A DNA stretch of 64,000 nt from Clostridium sp. HBUAS56010 (GCF_007115105.1 NZ_SULJ01000003.1:186001-250000); one strand, 5' to 3'; positions 50,812-60,311 are shown, numbered from the stretch's first letter. Numbers and translations are program-made. Notes: generated by a model from the sequence alone, not told the origin.

Positions 50812-51372
50812 TTACATGAACCATAACTCTTCCCTGGTAGTGGAGATTGCATCTGCACCTGCACAAAAGGCAGCCATAATATCCTTTTTATCAGATATCA
50901 GTCCGCCTGCAATGATAGGAATACTGGTATAAGCCCGGATCTCCTTTAACACCTTAGGCATGACACCGGGCATCACTTCTACAAGATCAGGGTGAAAGCT
51001 GTCCAACTGCTTCTTCATGGTACTCATGGCAAGGGAATCAATAATAAAGGTTCTCTGTACACCAATCAGCCCAAGCTCCATGGCACGCTTTACAAGCATA
51101 GGCTTTGTACTGATAATTCCGTCTGCCTGAGTATTCTGCTTCAAAAAGTCTACGGCGATCTCCTTAGAACTGAGTCCCTGTGCCAGATCCGCATGAACGA
51201 TTGCATATTTCCCGTGCTCTTTTATCTGCTGGACAATACTGCCGATGTTTAAGATATTCCCATACAGAATAAATACCATCTGGCATTCTGATTCGAAACA
51301 CCTTTTCAGCCCACGTTCCTCTTTTACCGCTGCAATTACCGGAGATGCCTCTAACAGTTCTATGGCTTTCAT
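50812..51372 (-). CDS. glpP: glycerol-3-phosphate-responsive antiterminator GlpP
   Basis: 186 residues from ATG 51372 (GGAGG 7 bp upstream). Family signatures: SPVIAAVKEERGL, KYAIVHADLAQGLSSKEIAV, TKPMLVKRAMELGL and DLVEVMPGVMPKVLKEI, AGGLISDKKDI. GlpP is a TIM-barrel mRNA-binding protein that, with glycerol-3-phosphate, prevents termination in glp leaders. Two terminator-bearing leaders that share sequence, at 54653-54712 (glpA) and 56349-56406 (glpK), are its likely targets. Confidence 0.93.
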   Translation of the reverse strand: MKAIELLEASPVIAAVKEERGLKRCFESECQMVFILYGNILNIGSIVQQIKEHGKYAIVHADLAQGLSSKEIAVDFLKQNTQADGIISTKPMLVKRAMELGLIGVQRTFIIDSLAMSTMKKQLDSFHPDLVEVMPGVMPKVLKEIRAYTSIPIIAGGLISDKKDIMAAFCAGADAISTTREELWFM

Positions 51373-51536
51373 CAATATTCCTCCACACCTAAAAACTATG
51401 GATCTTGTTCTACTTTATCAATCCTTTTGCGAAGCGTCAAGGAATTTTTACCCATTGGCTTTTTTCTTTCAAAAGAAAAGCAGATATGATTCTTTCACAA
51501 GTATAACATTGTGTAATGGAAAATACCAGATAGTTT

Positions 51537-51899
51537 TCACAAGGCATTTACATTTTTCGTTGCAACAATGGAAATGCCGGTTCCGGCACAATCTGGAAGA
51601 ATTATGTCTCCAATGGAAACAGGTGCCGTTACAGAAACCTTTTTAATCTCTGCCATGCAGTCAAATATCCGGTCTTTTGGCACAGACTGACTGGTTTTTA
51701 CGGATACCATGTGCAGATCTCCGCCTGTGACCCTGACAGAAGAGGTGATCATGCGGGTAGGGCTTAATACTTCCTTTTTTCCATATTCCAATCCTCTGCT
51801 GCAGGAATTTCCGGTCACACTGATGTCCGTTTCACCGATGGATACGGTCAACAGACAGCCAATAGGACAGCAGATACAGGTCAGTTCTTTTTGCTCCAT
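51537..51899 (-). CDS. DUF1667 cysteine-rich protein of the glp operon
   Basis: 120 residues. It begins ELTCICCPIGCLLTV with a CxxCxxxC cluster and has one more conserved Cys (SCSRGLEYG), a pattern expected to bind an iron-sulphur cluster or zinc. The family nearly always follows the glpA-like and NAD/FAD oxidoreductase genes, as here (1 bp gap), and may be the electron-transfer third subunit comparable to GlpC or part of an anaerobic G3P dehydrogenase complex; that is inference. Confidence 0.85.
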   Translation of the reverse strand: MEQKELTCICCPIGCLLTVSIGETDISVTGNSCSRGLEYGKKEVLSPTRMITSSVRVTGGDLHMVSVKTSQSVPKDRIFDCMAEIKKVSVTAPVSIGDIILPDCAGTGISIVATKNVNAL

Positions 51900-51900
51900 A

Positions 51901-53163
51901 CTATTCCACCTCCGTACAAATCACGATTTCTTTCAGTTCTGCAAAGCCATTTAATTCCTCCCGTTTCAGCCGGATGGTTTCCATCTCTCCTGGGGCAAGC
52001 ACCCTTTTTTTCCGGTGAAGAACCCGTTTTCCGTCATAGTAAACACTAATATACCGGTTTTTATATACATCAGCCACCCGAAAACGGACCGGAACTTCTT
52101 CTCCCATATTTTCTTTATCCAGTTTCTGGGGAACCGTATAGCGGACCCCATGATCCGCCCTGATTGAAACCATGGACGAAGGGCGTTTCTCCATCTTTTC
52201 AATATAAGCTGCCGCACTGGCTCCTGCCATGGCAGCTTCTTCCGATACATAGTCCACCAGATCATGGACATGTAATACATTTCCACAGGCAAAGATACCG
52301 GTCTGACTGGTCTCCAGACAGTTATCCACGACCGGTCCGGATGTTACTGGGTTTATGCACACTCCGGCTCCTTTTGAAAGCTCATTTTCCGGAATCAGCC
52401 CCACTGACAGAAGCAGCGTGTCGCAGGCAATGTATTCTTCCGTTCCCTTTATGGGGATTCGGTTTTCATCCACCTTTGCAAGGGTAACACCGCACACCCG
52501 GTCCTTTCCATGTATCGTTACGATGGTGTGGCTTAATTTTAAAGGAATGTGGAAATCATCAAGGCACTGGACAATATTTCTCTTCAATCCTCCGGAATAG
52601 GGCATCAGTTCTGCAACGACTTTGACTTTGGCTCCTTCTAAGGTCATGCGCCGCGCCATAATCAGTCCAATATCTCCGGAACCCAGTATCACAACTTCTT
52701 TCCCTACCTTTTTCCCTTCCATATTGACAAAACGCTGGGCAGTCCCAGCGGAATAGATTCCAGCCGGACGGTATCCGGGAATATTTAAAGCTCCCCGGGG
52801 GCGTTCCCTGCATCCCATGGCAAGTATGATTGCCTGGGCTTTGATAACCGAAAGACCACGTTCTCTGTTTACTATGGTGATCTCCTTTTGGGGACTGATA
52901 TCAAGAACCATGGTATTCAATCGAAAAGGAATGTTTGCTGACTCCACCATTTGTACATAGCGGGCGGCGTATTCCGGACCAGTAAGCTCTTCCTTAAAGG
53001 TATGAAGTCCGAATCCATTGTGAATGCACTGGTTTAGGATTCCTCCCAGACAGCTCTCCCGTTCCAGAATAAGTAAATCAGAGATTCCTGCTTCTCTGGC
53101 TGCAACGGCTGCTGCCAGACCTGCGGGACCTCCCCCGATAATGACAAGATCATGCTCTTTCAT
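51901..53163 (-). CDS. FAD/NAD(P)-dependent oxidoreductase, GlpB-position partner
   Basis: 420 residues. N-terminal FAD motif HDLVIIGGGPAGLAAAVAA, LGGILNQCIHNGFG with a possible redox Cys, second dinucleotide fold EVVILGSGDIGLIMARR, and GIFACGNVLHVHDLVDYV. Resembles hydrogen-cyanide-synthase/opine-oxidase alpha-like and NADH-linked oxidoreductases that act with GlpA-like subunits in anaerobes. It overlaps glpA by 14 bp. Probably passes G3P electrons to NAD or to the DUF1667 protein. Confidence 0.85.
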   Translation of the reverse strand: MKEHDLVIIGGGPAGLAAAVAAREAGISDLLILERESCLGGILNQCIHNGFGLHTFKEELTGPEYAARYVQMVESANIPFRLNTMVLDISPQKEITIVNRERGLSVIKAQAIILAMGCRERPRGALNIPGYRPAGIYSAGTAQRFVNMEGKKVGKEVVILGSGDIGLIMARRMTLEGAKVKVVAELMPYSGGLKRNIVQCLDDFHIPLKLSHTIVTIHGKDRVCGVTLAKVDENRIPIKGTEEYIACDTLLLSVGLIPENELSKGAGVCINPVTSGPVVDNCLETSQTGIFACGNVLHVHDLVDYVSEEAAMAGASAAAYIEKMEKRPSSMVSIRADHGVRYTVPQKLDKENMGEEVPVRFRVADVYKNRYISVYYDGKRVLHRKKRVLAPGEMETIRLKREELNGFAELKEIVICTEVE

Positions 53164-54607
53164 GTTCTGATTCCTCCTCTTTCATTAACAGATTAGACCC
53201 TGCCCTGTTTTTGCAGACTTCCTCCAGAGGAATCTTCGCTTCTCTGGAAAGAATCTCCATTGTCTTTGGCAGACAAAATCCTGCCTGGCACCGACCCATT
53301 CCTGCACGGACCCTGCGTTTGATTCCGTCCAGGGATACGGCTCCCAGGGTTCTGTTTATGGCATCTGCAATCTCCCCTTCGCTGATTCCTTCACACCGGC
53401 ACACAATGGTTCCATACCGGGGATCCTTTTGAATCAGTTCTGCCCTTTCTTCCAATGTAAGAGTTCTTAAATCCACAATTCCTTTCCGTGTCTCGTGAAA
53501 CTCATGTTTCAGAGACGCTCCTGCTTTCTCAGAAACCAATCCGGCAATATATACACCAATGGCCGGCGCACTGGTCAGACCAGGGGATTCAATTCCTGCG
53601 GCATCAAAAAATCCAGGGGAATCCTCCACTTCTCCAAGGACAAAATCTCCCCCCTCTTCATGGGCACGAAGACCGGAAAAGGAGGTGATAACCTGACGAA
53701 ACGGAAGGTTTTTTACCCCCCAGGAAGCCTTTCTTTGGATCTCTTCCATTTCCTCTGCTGTTGTGCCGGTATCTTCCTTATCTCCAACCTCTGCTGCGGT
53801 GGGACCAGCCAGCAGATTTCCATGAACCGTAGGCGTGACCAAAACTCCTTTCCCCATTTTCCCCGGCAATTGAAAGATTGTATGGGATACATGAGAGCCG
53901 GCTTCCCGGTCGAACAGAAGATAATCCCCTTTTCTTGGAGTGATAGACAGCTTCTTTTCACTGACCATGTTATGAAAACGATCCCCATATACCCCTGCGG
54001 CATTAATGACATAATTGGTGTGAATCACACCGTTGGAAGTATTCACCGCATATCCGGCAGATGTCTTTTCAATTGTCTCCACCTCTGTGTGAAAGAAAAA
54101 TTCCACTCCATTGTCGCAGGCATTCTCTGCTAAAGCGATGGTCAGGCCAAAGGGGCAGACGATTCCTCCCGACGGTGCATAAAGTGCCGCTGTTACTTCC
54201 TCTGTGATATTCGGTTCCAGAACACGGACCTGATCCCCGGATAAGATTTCCAATCCAGCCACACCATTTGTCCTCCCCTTTTCTAACAGGTTATGTAGTG
54301 CCGGAATGTCCTCTTGAGAAAAGCAGAGAACCAATGAACCATTACGCTGAAAGGGAAAGTCCAGCTTTTTTGAAAGATCCTCCATCATCAGATTTCCCTC
54401 CAGATTAAATCTGGCTTTTAAAGAACCAGGTGACGCATCATATCCTGCATGAACAATGGCACTGTTTGCCTTTGAAGTTCCAGAACAGACATCTTCCTCC
54501 CGTTCCACCACACAGACCCTCAGATCGTAACGCGCCAGCTCTCTTGCAATGGCACAGCCAATGACTCCGCCGCCGATTATAACCGCATGATAATTCATTT
54601 TCCTCAT
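53150..54607 (-). CDS. glpA: anaerobic glycerol-3-phosphate dehydrogenase, GlpA-like
   Basis: 485 residues from ATG 54607, with AGGAGG about 5 bp upstream. The open frame continues 28 codons further, but those cover the leader terminator and were rejected. DAO-type FAD domain (HAVIIGGGVIGCAIARELARY, VCSGTSKANSAIVHAGYD), and a C-terminal BFD-like [2Fe-2S] domain (CRCEGISEGEIADAIN, GRCQAGFC). It oxidises glycerol-3-phosphate to dihydroxyacetone phosphate. First gene of glpA-oxidoreductase-DUF1667-glpP-FAH. Confidence 0.92.
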   Translation of the reverse strand: MRKMNYHAVIIGGGVIGCAIARELARYDLRVCVVEREEDVCSGTSKANSAIVHAGYDASPGSLKARFNLEGNLMMEDLSKKLDFPFQRNGSLVLCFSQEDIPALHNLLEKGRTNGVAGLEILSGDQVRVLEPNITEEVTAALYAPSGGIVCPFGLTIALAENACDNGVEFFFHTEVETIEKTSAGYAVNTSNGVIHTNYVINAAGVYGDRFHNMVSEKKLSITPRKGDYLLFDREAGSHVSHTIFQLPGKMGKGVLVTPTVHGNLLAGPTAAEVGDKEDTGTTAEEMEEIQRKASWGVKNLPFRQVITSFSGLRAHEEGGDFVLGEVEDSPGFFDAAGIESPGLTSAPAIGVYIAGLVSEKAGASLKHEFHETRKGIVDLRTLTLEERAELIQKDPRYGTIVCRCEGISEGEIADAINRTLGAVSLDGIKRRVRAGMGRCQAGFCLPKTMEILSREAKIPLEEVCKNRAGSNLLMKEEESEHERA

Positions 54608-54652
54608 CTTCTCCTCCTGATCCTGCCAAACTGCCGCCTTTTCCCACCATAT

Positions 54653-54712
54653 GAAAAAAGAGTAAGGAAAATAAACGGATTCCTCCGTCAATTGTCCTTA
54701 CTCTCTCGTCTC
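54653..54712 (-). promoter_or_regulatory. glpA leader terminator, candidate GlpP antitermination target
   Basis: On the minus strand the leader contains GAGACGAGAGAG, then an arm AGAGTAAGGA pairing with TCCTTACTCT (54695-54704 with 54659-54668), followed by TTTTTT. The loop has an inner ACGGA/TCCGT hairpin and the block CCGTTTATTTTCC. The glpK leader has a matching layout. It is an intrinsic terminator between promoter and gene, best explained by GlpP control. Confidence 0.8.
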
Positions 54713-54742
54713 AAAGGTTTGCTATTTAATTATGATAATTTT

Positions 54743-54772
54743 ATGTTAACATATTTTTTATGTTCCTGTCAA
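54743..54772 (-). promoter_or_regulatory. glpA operon promoter
   Basis: Minus-strand TTGACA (54767-54772) and TAACAT (54743-54748), spacer 18 bp, immediately after the glpK stop; the leader hairpin follows about 30 bp downstream. Confidence 0.6.
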
Positions 54773-54781
54773 TACAAAATG

Positions 54782-56284
54782 TTATCCGTCCTCTTCCTCT
54801 GACCAGCAAAGGGCGCACTTCACTGCCCTTTTCCAGCCTTTGATCAACTTTTTACGCTGATTTTCCTCCATCTGGCTGTCAAATACCCGGGACACTTTCC
54901 AGTTCTTTTTAATCTCTTCCCGGTCCTTCCAGTAGCCCACCGCCAGACCTGCCAGATAGGCGGCGCCAAGTGCGGTGGTTTCTATACATTCCGGTCTTAC
55001 AATCTGAGTATCCAGCAGATCAGACTGGAACTGCATGAGGAAATTATTGGTACATGCTCCTCCGTCCACCCGTAACTCTTTTAAATGGATCTCAGAATCC
55101 TGTTCCATTGCTTCAATTACATCGGATACCTGATATGCCATGGATTCAATGGTGGCACGGATAAACTGTTCCTTGCTCGTTCCCCTTGTAACTCCTACAA
55201 TGGTTCCCCTGGCATACTGATCCCAGTAAGGCGCTCCGAGACCTGCAAAAGCCGGGACAACGTAAACACCTCCGGTATCTTCTGCTGCTTTGCAGTAATC
55301 CTCTGTCTGAACTGCTGTCCGCACCATGCGCATCTCATCCCTGAGCCACTGAACCGCTGCTCCTGCTACAAATACACTTCCTTCCAGTGCGTACTGAACC
55401 TTTTCCTCATCACTTGCCGCTATGGTGGTCAAAAGTCCATGTTTGGAATGAACCGCCTTATCCCCTGTATTCATAAGCAGAAAACAGCCGGTTCCATATG
55501 TATTCTTCACCTCTCCGGCATCAAAACAGCACTGCCCAAACAATGCCGCCTGCTGATCTCCTGCTGCCCCTGCAATGGGAATCTTTCCCCCCAGCACATC
55601 AGACGAGGTATATCCATAAATACAACTGGAAGGCTTCACCTCTGGCAGCATGGATCTTGGAATCCTGAAATAATTTAAAATATCTTCATCCCAGCACCGT
55701 TTGTGGATATCATACAGCATGGTTCTGGAGGCATTGGTATAATCCGTTACATGAATGCAGCCTTTTGTCAGATTCCAGATCAGCCAGGTATCCACCGTTC
55801 CAAAAAGCAGTTCCCCCCGGTCTGCTCTCTCTCTGGCACCCTCAACATGGTCTAAAATCCACTCAATCTTACTTCCCGAAAAATAGGCATCGGGGATCAG
55901 ACCCGTTCTCTCTGTCACAAGATCTTCCAAACCATCTTTTTTCAGTTCTTCAATCCGGTCAGATGTCCTTCTGCACTGCCAGACAATGGCATTGTAAACC
56001 GGTTCCCCCGTCTCCTTATCCCAGACAATGGCAGTCTCCCTCTGGTTGGTAATTCCAATGGCTGCAATGTCGCTGTTATGAGCCCCGATTTTTCCCATGG
56101 CTTCCATTGTCACAGAAAGCTGGGAGGACCAGATCTCCATGGGGTCATGTTCCACCCAGCCTGGTTTTGGAAATATCTGTTTAAACTCTTTTTGTGCTAC
56201 ACTGCAGATGTTCCCCTCCTGGTCAAACAAAATACATCTGGAACTGGTAGTGCCCTGATCCAGGGCGATAATGTAACGTGCCAT
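54782..56284 (-). CDS. glpK: glycerol kinase
   Basis: 500 residues from ATG 56284 (GGAAGGGGAAAAAATT upstream). FGGY motifs: [52 protein letters not shown], and the second signature [20 protein letters not shown]. Phosphorylates glycerol to G3P in the cytoplasm. Own promoter and terminator-bearing leader upstream; glpA follows under a separate promoter. No glycerol facilitator gene is in the window. Confidence 0.97.
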   Translation of the reverse strand: MARYIIALDQGTTSSRCILFDQEGNICSVAQKEFKQIFPKPGWVEHDPMEIWSSQLSVTMEAMGKIGAHNSDIAAIGITNQRETAIVWDKETGEPVYNAIVWQCRRTSDRIEELKKDGLEDLVTERTGLIPDAYFSGSKIEWILDHVEGARERADRGELLFGTVDTWLIWNLTKGCIHVTDYTNASRTMLYDIHKRCWDEDILNYFRIPRSMLPEVKPSSCIYGYTSSDVLGGKIPIAGAAGDQQAALFGQCCFDAGEVKNTYGTGCFLLMNTGDKAVHSKHGLLTTIAASDEEKVQYALEGSVFVAGAAVQWLRDEMRMVRTAVQTEDYCKAAEDTGGVYVVPAFAGLGAPYWDQYARGTIVGVTRGTSKEQFIRATIESMAYQVSDVIEAMEQDSEIHLKELRVDGGACTNNFLMQFQSDLLDTQIVRPECIETTALGAAYLAGLAVGYWKDREEIKKNWKVSRVFDSQMEENQRKKLIKGWKRAVKCALCWSEEEDG

Positions 56285-56348
56285 AATTTTTTCCCCTTCC
56301 AATCTTCTCCTCGTTTTCTGGCGTTTGTTAATTTTTTCTCAACCGGCA

Positions 56349-56406
56349 AAGAAAGAGCCACGGAAATGAACGGTTCCCCGCACTCATCACCTGGCTCTCT
56401 CATCTC
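56349..56406 (-). promoter_or_regulatory. glpK leader terminator, candidate GlpP antitermination target
   Basis: The minus-strand leader has GAGATGAGAGAG, then AGAGCCA pairing with TGGCTCT (56392-56398 with 56354-56360), followed by TTCTTTG. The loop carries CGGGGAACCGTTCATTTCC, closely matching CGGAGGAATCCGTTTATTT in the glpA leader. Shared blocks at both leaders, in the same order, suggest one RNA-binding regulator. Confidence 0.75.
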
Positions 56407-56432
56407 TTAGGCATTTCATTCTATATTATTTT

Positions 56433-56461
56433 ATAGTACCATGACCGCTTTTTTGTGTCAA
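56433..56461 (-). promoter_or_regulatory. glpK promoter
   Basis: Minus-strand TTGACA (56456-56461) and TACTAT (56433-56438), 17 bp apart, about 30 bp before the leader element. Confidence 0.6.
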
Positions 56462-56488
56462 GTTACAAACATATGATAACACCTCCCT

Positions 56489-59095
56489 CTAATAGAGACT
56501 TTCTCTGATTGTCTTTAATGCCTGGATCACCAGAGTTGGAATAAATGCAAAAATAAAGATGGATATAAATTGTTTCCCTGTGAGATCTGCCACATAAAAA
56601 AAGGTATGAAGTCCCGGAATGAATAAAACGGCTGCCAGCAATACTGCTCCGGCTTCAAACGCCATAATGCTCCAAAGATTGCTTTTTAACCCCAGCTTTA
56701 AGATAGAGTGACTGCTTCTGCAGTTAAACCCATGAAACAATCTGGCAAGGGTCAGAGTAGAAAATGCCATGGTACTGGCTGCTGCCTCACTTCCGGTTAC
56801 AAGCCCGGTTGCATAGGCACTCATGGTACAGACCGCAATTAAGGCACCTTGAAACAGAATCTGCAGCACGAACCGTTTTGTTAAAATCCCCTCTTTCGGG
56901 TCCCTGGGCTTTTGTGCCAGCAAATCCGCTTCTGCCTTTTCCATGCCAATGGCAATGGCAGGAAGGGAATCCGTCAGCAGATTGATGAACAACAGGTGAA
57001 CCGGGGCAAAGGGAACAGGAAGCCCTCGTAAGGATGTATACAAAACACAAAGAATCCCTGCCATGTTTCCAGATAAAAGGAACTTAATGGCATTGCGGAT
57101 ATTGCGGTAAACATTTCTTCCGTTGGAAACTGCCTTAATAATGGTGGCAAAGTTATCATCAGTCAGAATCATGGCGGAAGCATCTTTGGATACCTCGGTT
57201 CCCATCTTCCCCATGGCAACACCAATGTCCGCCTGTTTTAATGCAGGTGCATCGTTGACACCGTCTCCGGTCATGGCTACAATATGCCCTTTTTTCTGCC
57301 AGGAGCGGACAATTCTGATCTTGTGCTCCGGAGACACTCTGGCATATACACTGATTCTCTCCAGTCTCCGGCTTAATTCCTCCTCCGGCATGTCATCAAG
57401 TTCCGGACCGCTGACCGCCAGATCCCCCTCTGCTAAAATCCCAATCTTTTCTGCAATGGAAGAAGCAGTCACCTTATGGTCCCCTGTAATCATAACCGGA
57501 CGGATACCGGCACGACGGGCGCTTAACACCGCATTTCTGGTCTCAGGACGGGGTGGGTCCATCATCGCTGCCATACCTAAAAAAATATACTGGTCTTCGG
57601 ATTGCAGAGTCATGGGTTCCTGCCCTCTCAACTCCCTGCATACAAAGGTTAAGACCCGAAGTCCCTGAGTGGAAAATTCCATGTTCTGCTCTACAATTGC
57701 CTGGCGGTCCCCATCCCGGAGAGGGCGGACTCCTTCACTGGTCCATATGTGGGTAATTCTAGGCAAAAGCACCTCCAAAGCACCTTTGGTAAACAGAATC
57801 TTCTTTTCATCAATCTGGTGAAGGGTACTCATCAGTTTTCTCTGGGAATCAAAGGGAAGCTCTGAAATCCGGGGATAATGAGCCTTAATCGCCTTCTCCT
57901 CTGCACCAGCGCGTTCTGCCATCTGTAGCAGGGCAGCCTCCGTGGGATCTCCCAAAAGTTTTCCGTTCTGGTAGGAAGAATCATTGTTTAAAACTGCATT
58001 GTAAAGAAAATATCTATGTACCGGAATCTCCCCGTTTAGAAGCTCAGGGGGATAAAGGCGGTTGTTAACATAAGTCTGTAATACGGTCATCTTGTTCTGA
58101 GTCAGGGTTCCTGTTTTATCGGAACAGATTACAGATACACAGCCAAGACTTTCCACGGCTTTTAAATCTTTTATAATGGCATTCTCTCTCGCCATCTTCT
58201 GGGTTCCCATTGCCTGAACGATGGTGACAATGGAACTGAGGGCTTCTGGAATTGCTGCAACAGCCAAAGCAACGGCAAACATCAGGGAGTCAAGCACCGG
58301 CATTCTGCGGTAAATGCTCAGTCCAAACACCAGAGCGCAGATTAACAAAATTGCCGCTGCCAGCCTGCTGCCAAACTGGTCTAAGCTGACCTGGAGCGGG
58401 GTCTTCTTTTCTCCGGCATCATTCATCAGGGATGCGATTCTGCCGATCTCCGTATTCATGCCAATTCCAGTAACCAGAACCTTTGCCCTGCCGGCTGCCA
58501 CCAGGGAACCGGAAAAGACCATATTGGTCTGCTCTGCAAGAGGAACTTTTTCCTCTCTTATCTTTCCCGTATGCTTCTCCACATTGACAGATTCCCCTGT
58601 AAGAGAGCTTTCATTGACAAGAAGAGAATAATTCTCAAGAATTCTTCCGTCTGCCGCTACCATATCTCCCGCTTCCAGTAAAAGAATATCCCCTGGCACG
58701 ATCTCTGCCGATAGAATCTCCAGAATCTTTCCTTCCCGAACCACTTTTGCAATGGGAGCCGACAGAGCCATTAAACTGTCCAAAGACTTTTCTGCCTTCT
58801 GATTTTCCACAGTTCCTAATATTGCATTAAGCAAAAGCACAGCAAAGATTACTCCAGTACTCTCAACGTCACCGGAGATCATGGAAATCACTGCCGCAAT
58901 GATCAGAATAATTACAAGCAGGTCTTTAAACTGGTCTAAAAAGACCTGAAAGGCATTCTTACGTTCTGCCTTTAAAAGCGTATTTTGTCCATATTGCTGC
59001 CTGCGCTTTATAACTTCTGCTGAATCCAGCCCAGATCTGCCTGCCTGAAGCTGAGAGAGGGCTTCATCCTCTGATAAACGAAACCATTCTTCCAT
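56489..59095 (-). CDS. P2-type cation-transporting ATPase, probably calcium
   Basis: 868 residues. N-terminal cation-ATPase domain, actuator motif LTGESV (168), phosphorylation site D326 in CSDKTGTLTQNK, nucleotide motifs and hinge MTGDGVNDAPALKQADIG. Membrane helix 4 has AAIPEALSS (P-E-A-L in place of SERCA P-E-G-L) and helix 6 INLLTDSLPAIAIG, both typical of bacterial P2A Ca2+ pumps, with ten segments in total. Exports Ca2+ (or Mn2+) with ATP hydrolysis. AAGGAGC precedes the start. It has no partners; the gap to the siderophore genes has a Fur box, which may also affect this gene. Confidence 0.9.
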   Translation of the reverse strand: MEEWFRLSEDEALSQLQAGRSGLDSAEVIKRRQQYGQNTLLKAERKNAFQVFLDQFKDLLVIILIIAAVISMISGDVESTGVIFAVLLLNAILGTVENQKAEKSLDSLMALSAPIAKVVREGKILEILSAEIVPGDILLLEAGDMVAADGRILENYSLLVNESSLTGESVNVEKHTGKIREEKVPLAEQTNMVFSGSLVAAGRAKVLVTGIGMNTEIGRIASLMNDAGEKKTPLQVSLDQFGSRLAAAILLICALVFGLSIYRRMPVLDSLMFAVALAVAAIPEALSSIVTIVQAMGTQKMARENAIIKDLKAVESLGCVSVICSDKTGTLTQNKMTVLQTYVNNRLYPPELLNGEIPVHRYFLYNAVLNNDSSYQNGKLLGDPTEAALLQMAERAGAEEKAIKAHYPRISELPFDSQRKLMSTLHQIDEKKILFTKGALEVLLPRITHIWTSEGVRPLRDGDRQAIVEQNMEFSTQGLRVLTFVCRELRGQEPMTLQSEDQYIFLGMAAMMDPPRPETRNAVLSARRAGIRPVMITGDHKVTASSIAEKIGILAEGDLAVSGPELDDMPEEELSRRLERISVYARVSPEHKIRIVRSWQKKGHIVAMTGDGVNDAPALKQADIGVAMGKMGTEVSKDASAMILTDDNFATIIKAVSNGRNVYRNIRNAIKFLLSGNMAGILCVLYTSLRGLPVPFAPVHLLFINLLTDSLPAIAIGMEKAEADLLAQKPRDPKEGILTKRFVLQILFQGALIAVCTMSAYATGLVTGSEAAASTMAFSTLTLARLFHGFNCRSSHSILKLGLKSNLWSIMAFEAGAVLLAAVLFIPGLHTFFYVADLTGKQFISIFIFAFIPTLVIQALKTIRESLY

Positions 59096-59150
59096 TCGTG
59101 ACGCTCCTTCCCATTTCTCCTACTATGGTATGAGCCTTCCCCTGACTTTC

Positions 59151-59170
59151 ATGAATGATTTTCATTATCA
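59151..59170. promoter_or_regulatory. Fur box
   Basis: ATGAATGATTTTCATTATC (59151-59169) matches 14 of 19 positions of the classical Fur consensus, and 59156-59170 matches 12 of 14 in the 7-1-7 form with a perfect ATTATCA half. It lies 22 bp upstream of the -35 of the siderophore transporter operon. Confidence 0.7.
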
Positions 59171-59191
59171 GAGCGAATCTTATCCCAGCTA

Positions 59192-59220
59192 TTGACAGGG
59201 ATTATTTCACACGCTATAAT
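59192..59220 (+). promoter_or_regulatory. siderophore transporter promoter
   Basis: A consensus SigA promoter: TTGACA (59192-59197), 17-bp spacer, TATAAT (59215-59220). The predicted leader to the GTG start at 59358 is about 130 bases. Confidence 0.85.
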
Positions 59221-59270
59221 AATGCCGTAGTAACAAATCCATCTCGGAGGATATACCACGTATATTGGAT

Positions 59271-59304
59271 AAGAGAACAGCTTTACGGTTCTCTTTATTT
59301 TTTT
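59271..59304 (+). terminator. attenuator-like hairpin in the siderophore operon leader
   Basis: AAGAGAAC (59271-59278) pairs with GTTCTCTT (59288-59295), 9-base loop, followed by a T-rich run to 59304. It lies about 45 bases after the predicted transcription start and before the first gene. A second small repeat, AGTTAG-N6-CTAACT (59311-59328), follows. Both suggest regulated read-through or a short leader RNA. Confidence 0.7.
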
Positions 59305-59357
59305 CTTCACAGTTAGATAAAACTAACTTATATTAGTCTTACAGGAGGAACAAGGTT

Positions 59358-60311
59358 GTGATTTTTAAGAAACCATTCTTATTTGGAATGTTAGTAGTCT
59401 TATCCATAACTTCCATCTTGGTAGGAGTAAAAGACATTGACTTTTTTCACCTTACCTTAAATGATTTACACGTGATTGCCATCAGCCGTGTTCCCAGACT
59501 GATCAGCATTATTGTGGTGGGTTCCAGTGTCAGCATCACCGGACTGATCATGCAGACCATCACAAAGAACAAATTCGTATCCCCTACCACGGCAGGTACT
59601 ACAGACTGGGCAAGACTGGGAATCCTTACTGCAATGCTGTTTTTCGGCGGAGCCAGCCCTCTTGTGAAAATGTCGGTGGCTTTTGTATTCTGTCTGCTGG
59701 GTTCTTTCCTCTTTATTAAGATTCTTGCTATCATTAAGGTGAAGAACAGCATTCTGATCCCTTTAATTGGTCTGATGTTAGGAAACGTAGTGAATGCAAT
59801 TGCCACATTTTTCGCCTATTACTATGATCTGGTCCAGAACATGACTTCCTGGATGCAGGGCAGTTTTTCCCTGATTTTAAAGGGAAGATATGAACTTTTG
59901 TATGTGGGGATTCCTTTTCTGGTTCTCGGTTATTTATATGCGGACAAATTTACCATTGCAGGAATGGGAAAGGACTTTTCCGGAAATCTGGGACTAAATC
60001 ATGAACGGATCGTAAATCTGGGACTGGCTGTGGTTGCCATGATTACTTCTGTCGTTACCGTAACCGTAGGAGGTCTTCCCTTTCTGGATCTGATCGTTCC
60101 AAACATCATCAGCATGATCCGGGGAGACAATCTAAAAAACAGTCTGCTGGATACCGCACTGTTAGGTACAAACTTTGTTCTTCTATGTGATATTCTCGGA
60201 AGAGTCATTATATTCCCTTTCGAAGTACCAATTGGCATGATGATCAGTGTTACCGGCAGTGCAATCTTTCTTTGGCTGCTGCTCAGGAGGAAGAAACATG
60301 AGAACGAATAA
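59358..60311 (+). CDS. iron-siderophore ABC transporter permease, FecCD family (first)
   Basis: 317 residues starting at GTG 59358 (AGGAGG upstream at 9 bp). About nine membrane segments; FecCD motifs near SRVPRLISIIVVGSSVSITG, GLIMQTITKNKFVSPTTAGTT and GLPFLDLIVPNIIS. Closest in layout to CeuB/YclN-type permeases for catecholate or petrobactin-like siderophores. It pairs with the second permease, whose start overlaps its stop by 14 bp. Confidence 0.93.
   Translation: MIFKKPFLFGMLVVLSITSILVGVKDIDFFHLTLNDLHVIAISRVPRLISIIVVGSSVSITGLIMQTITKNKFVSPTTAGTTDWARLGILTAMLFFGGASPLVKMSVAFVFCLLGSFLFIKILAIIKVKNSILIPLIGLMLGNVVNAIATFFAYYYDLVQNMTSWMQGSFSLILKGRYELLYVGIPFLVLGYLYADKFTIAGMGKDFSGNLGLNHERIVNLGLAVVAMITSVVTVTVGGLPFLDLIVPNIISMIRGDNLKNSLLDTALLGTNFVLLCDILGRVIIFPFEVPIGMMISVTGSAIFLWLLLRRKKHENE

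Noticed and set aside
54608-54691. N-terminal extension of GlpA
   Set aside because: The extension codons overlap the leader terminator and read as unrelated hydrophobic sequence; the ATG at 54607 has AGGAGG.
59265-59339. A TTG-initiated leader peptide of about 24 codons spanning the siderophore attenuator
   Set aside because: The GGAGG at about 59246 is 14 bp from the TTG, too far, and the frame covers the hairpin without a pattern of regulatory codons.
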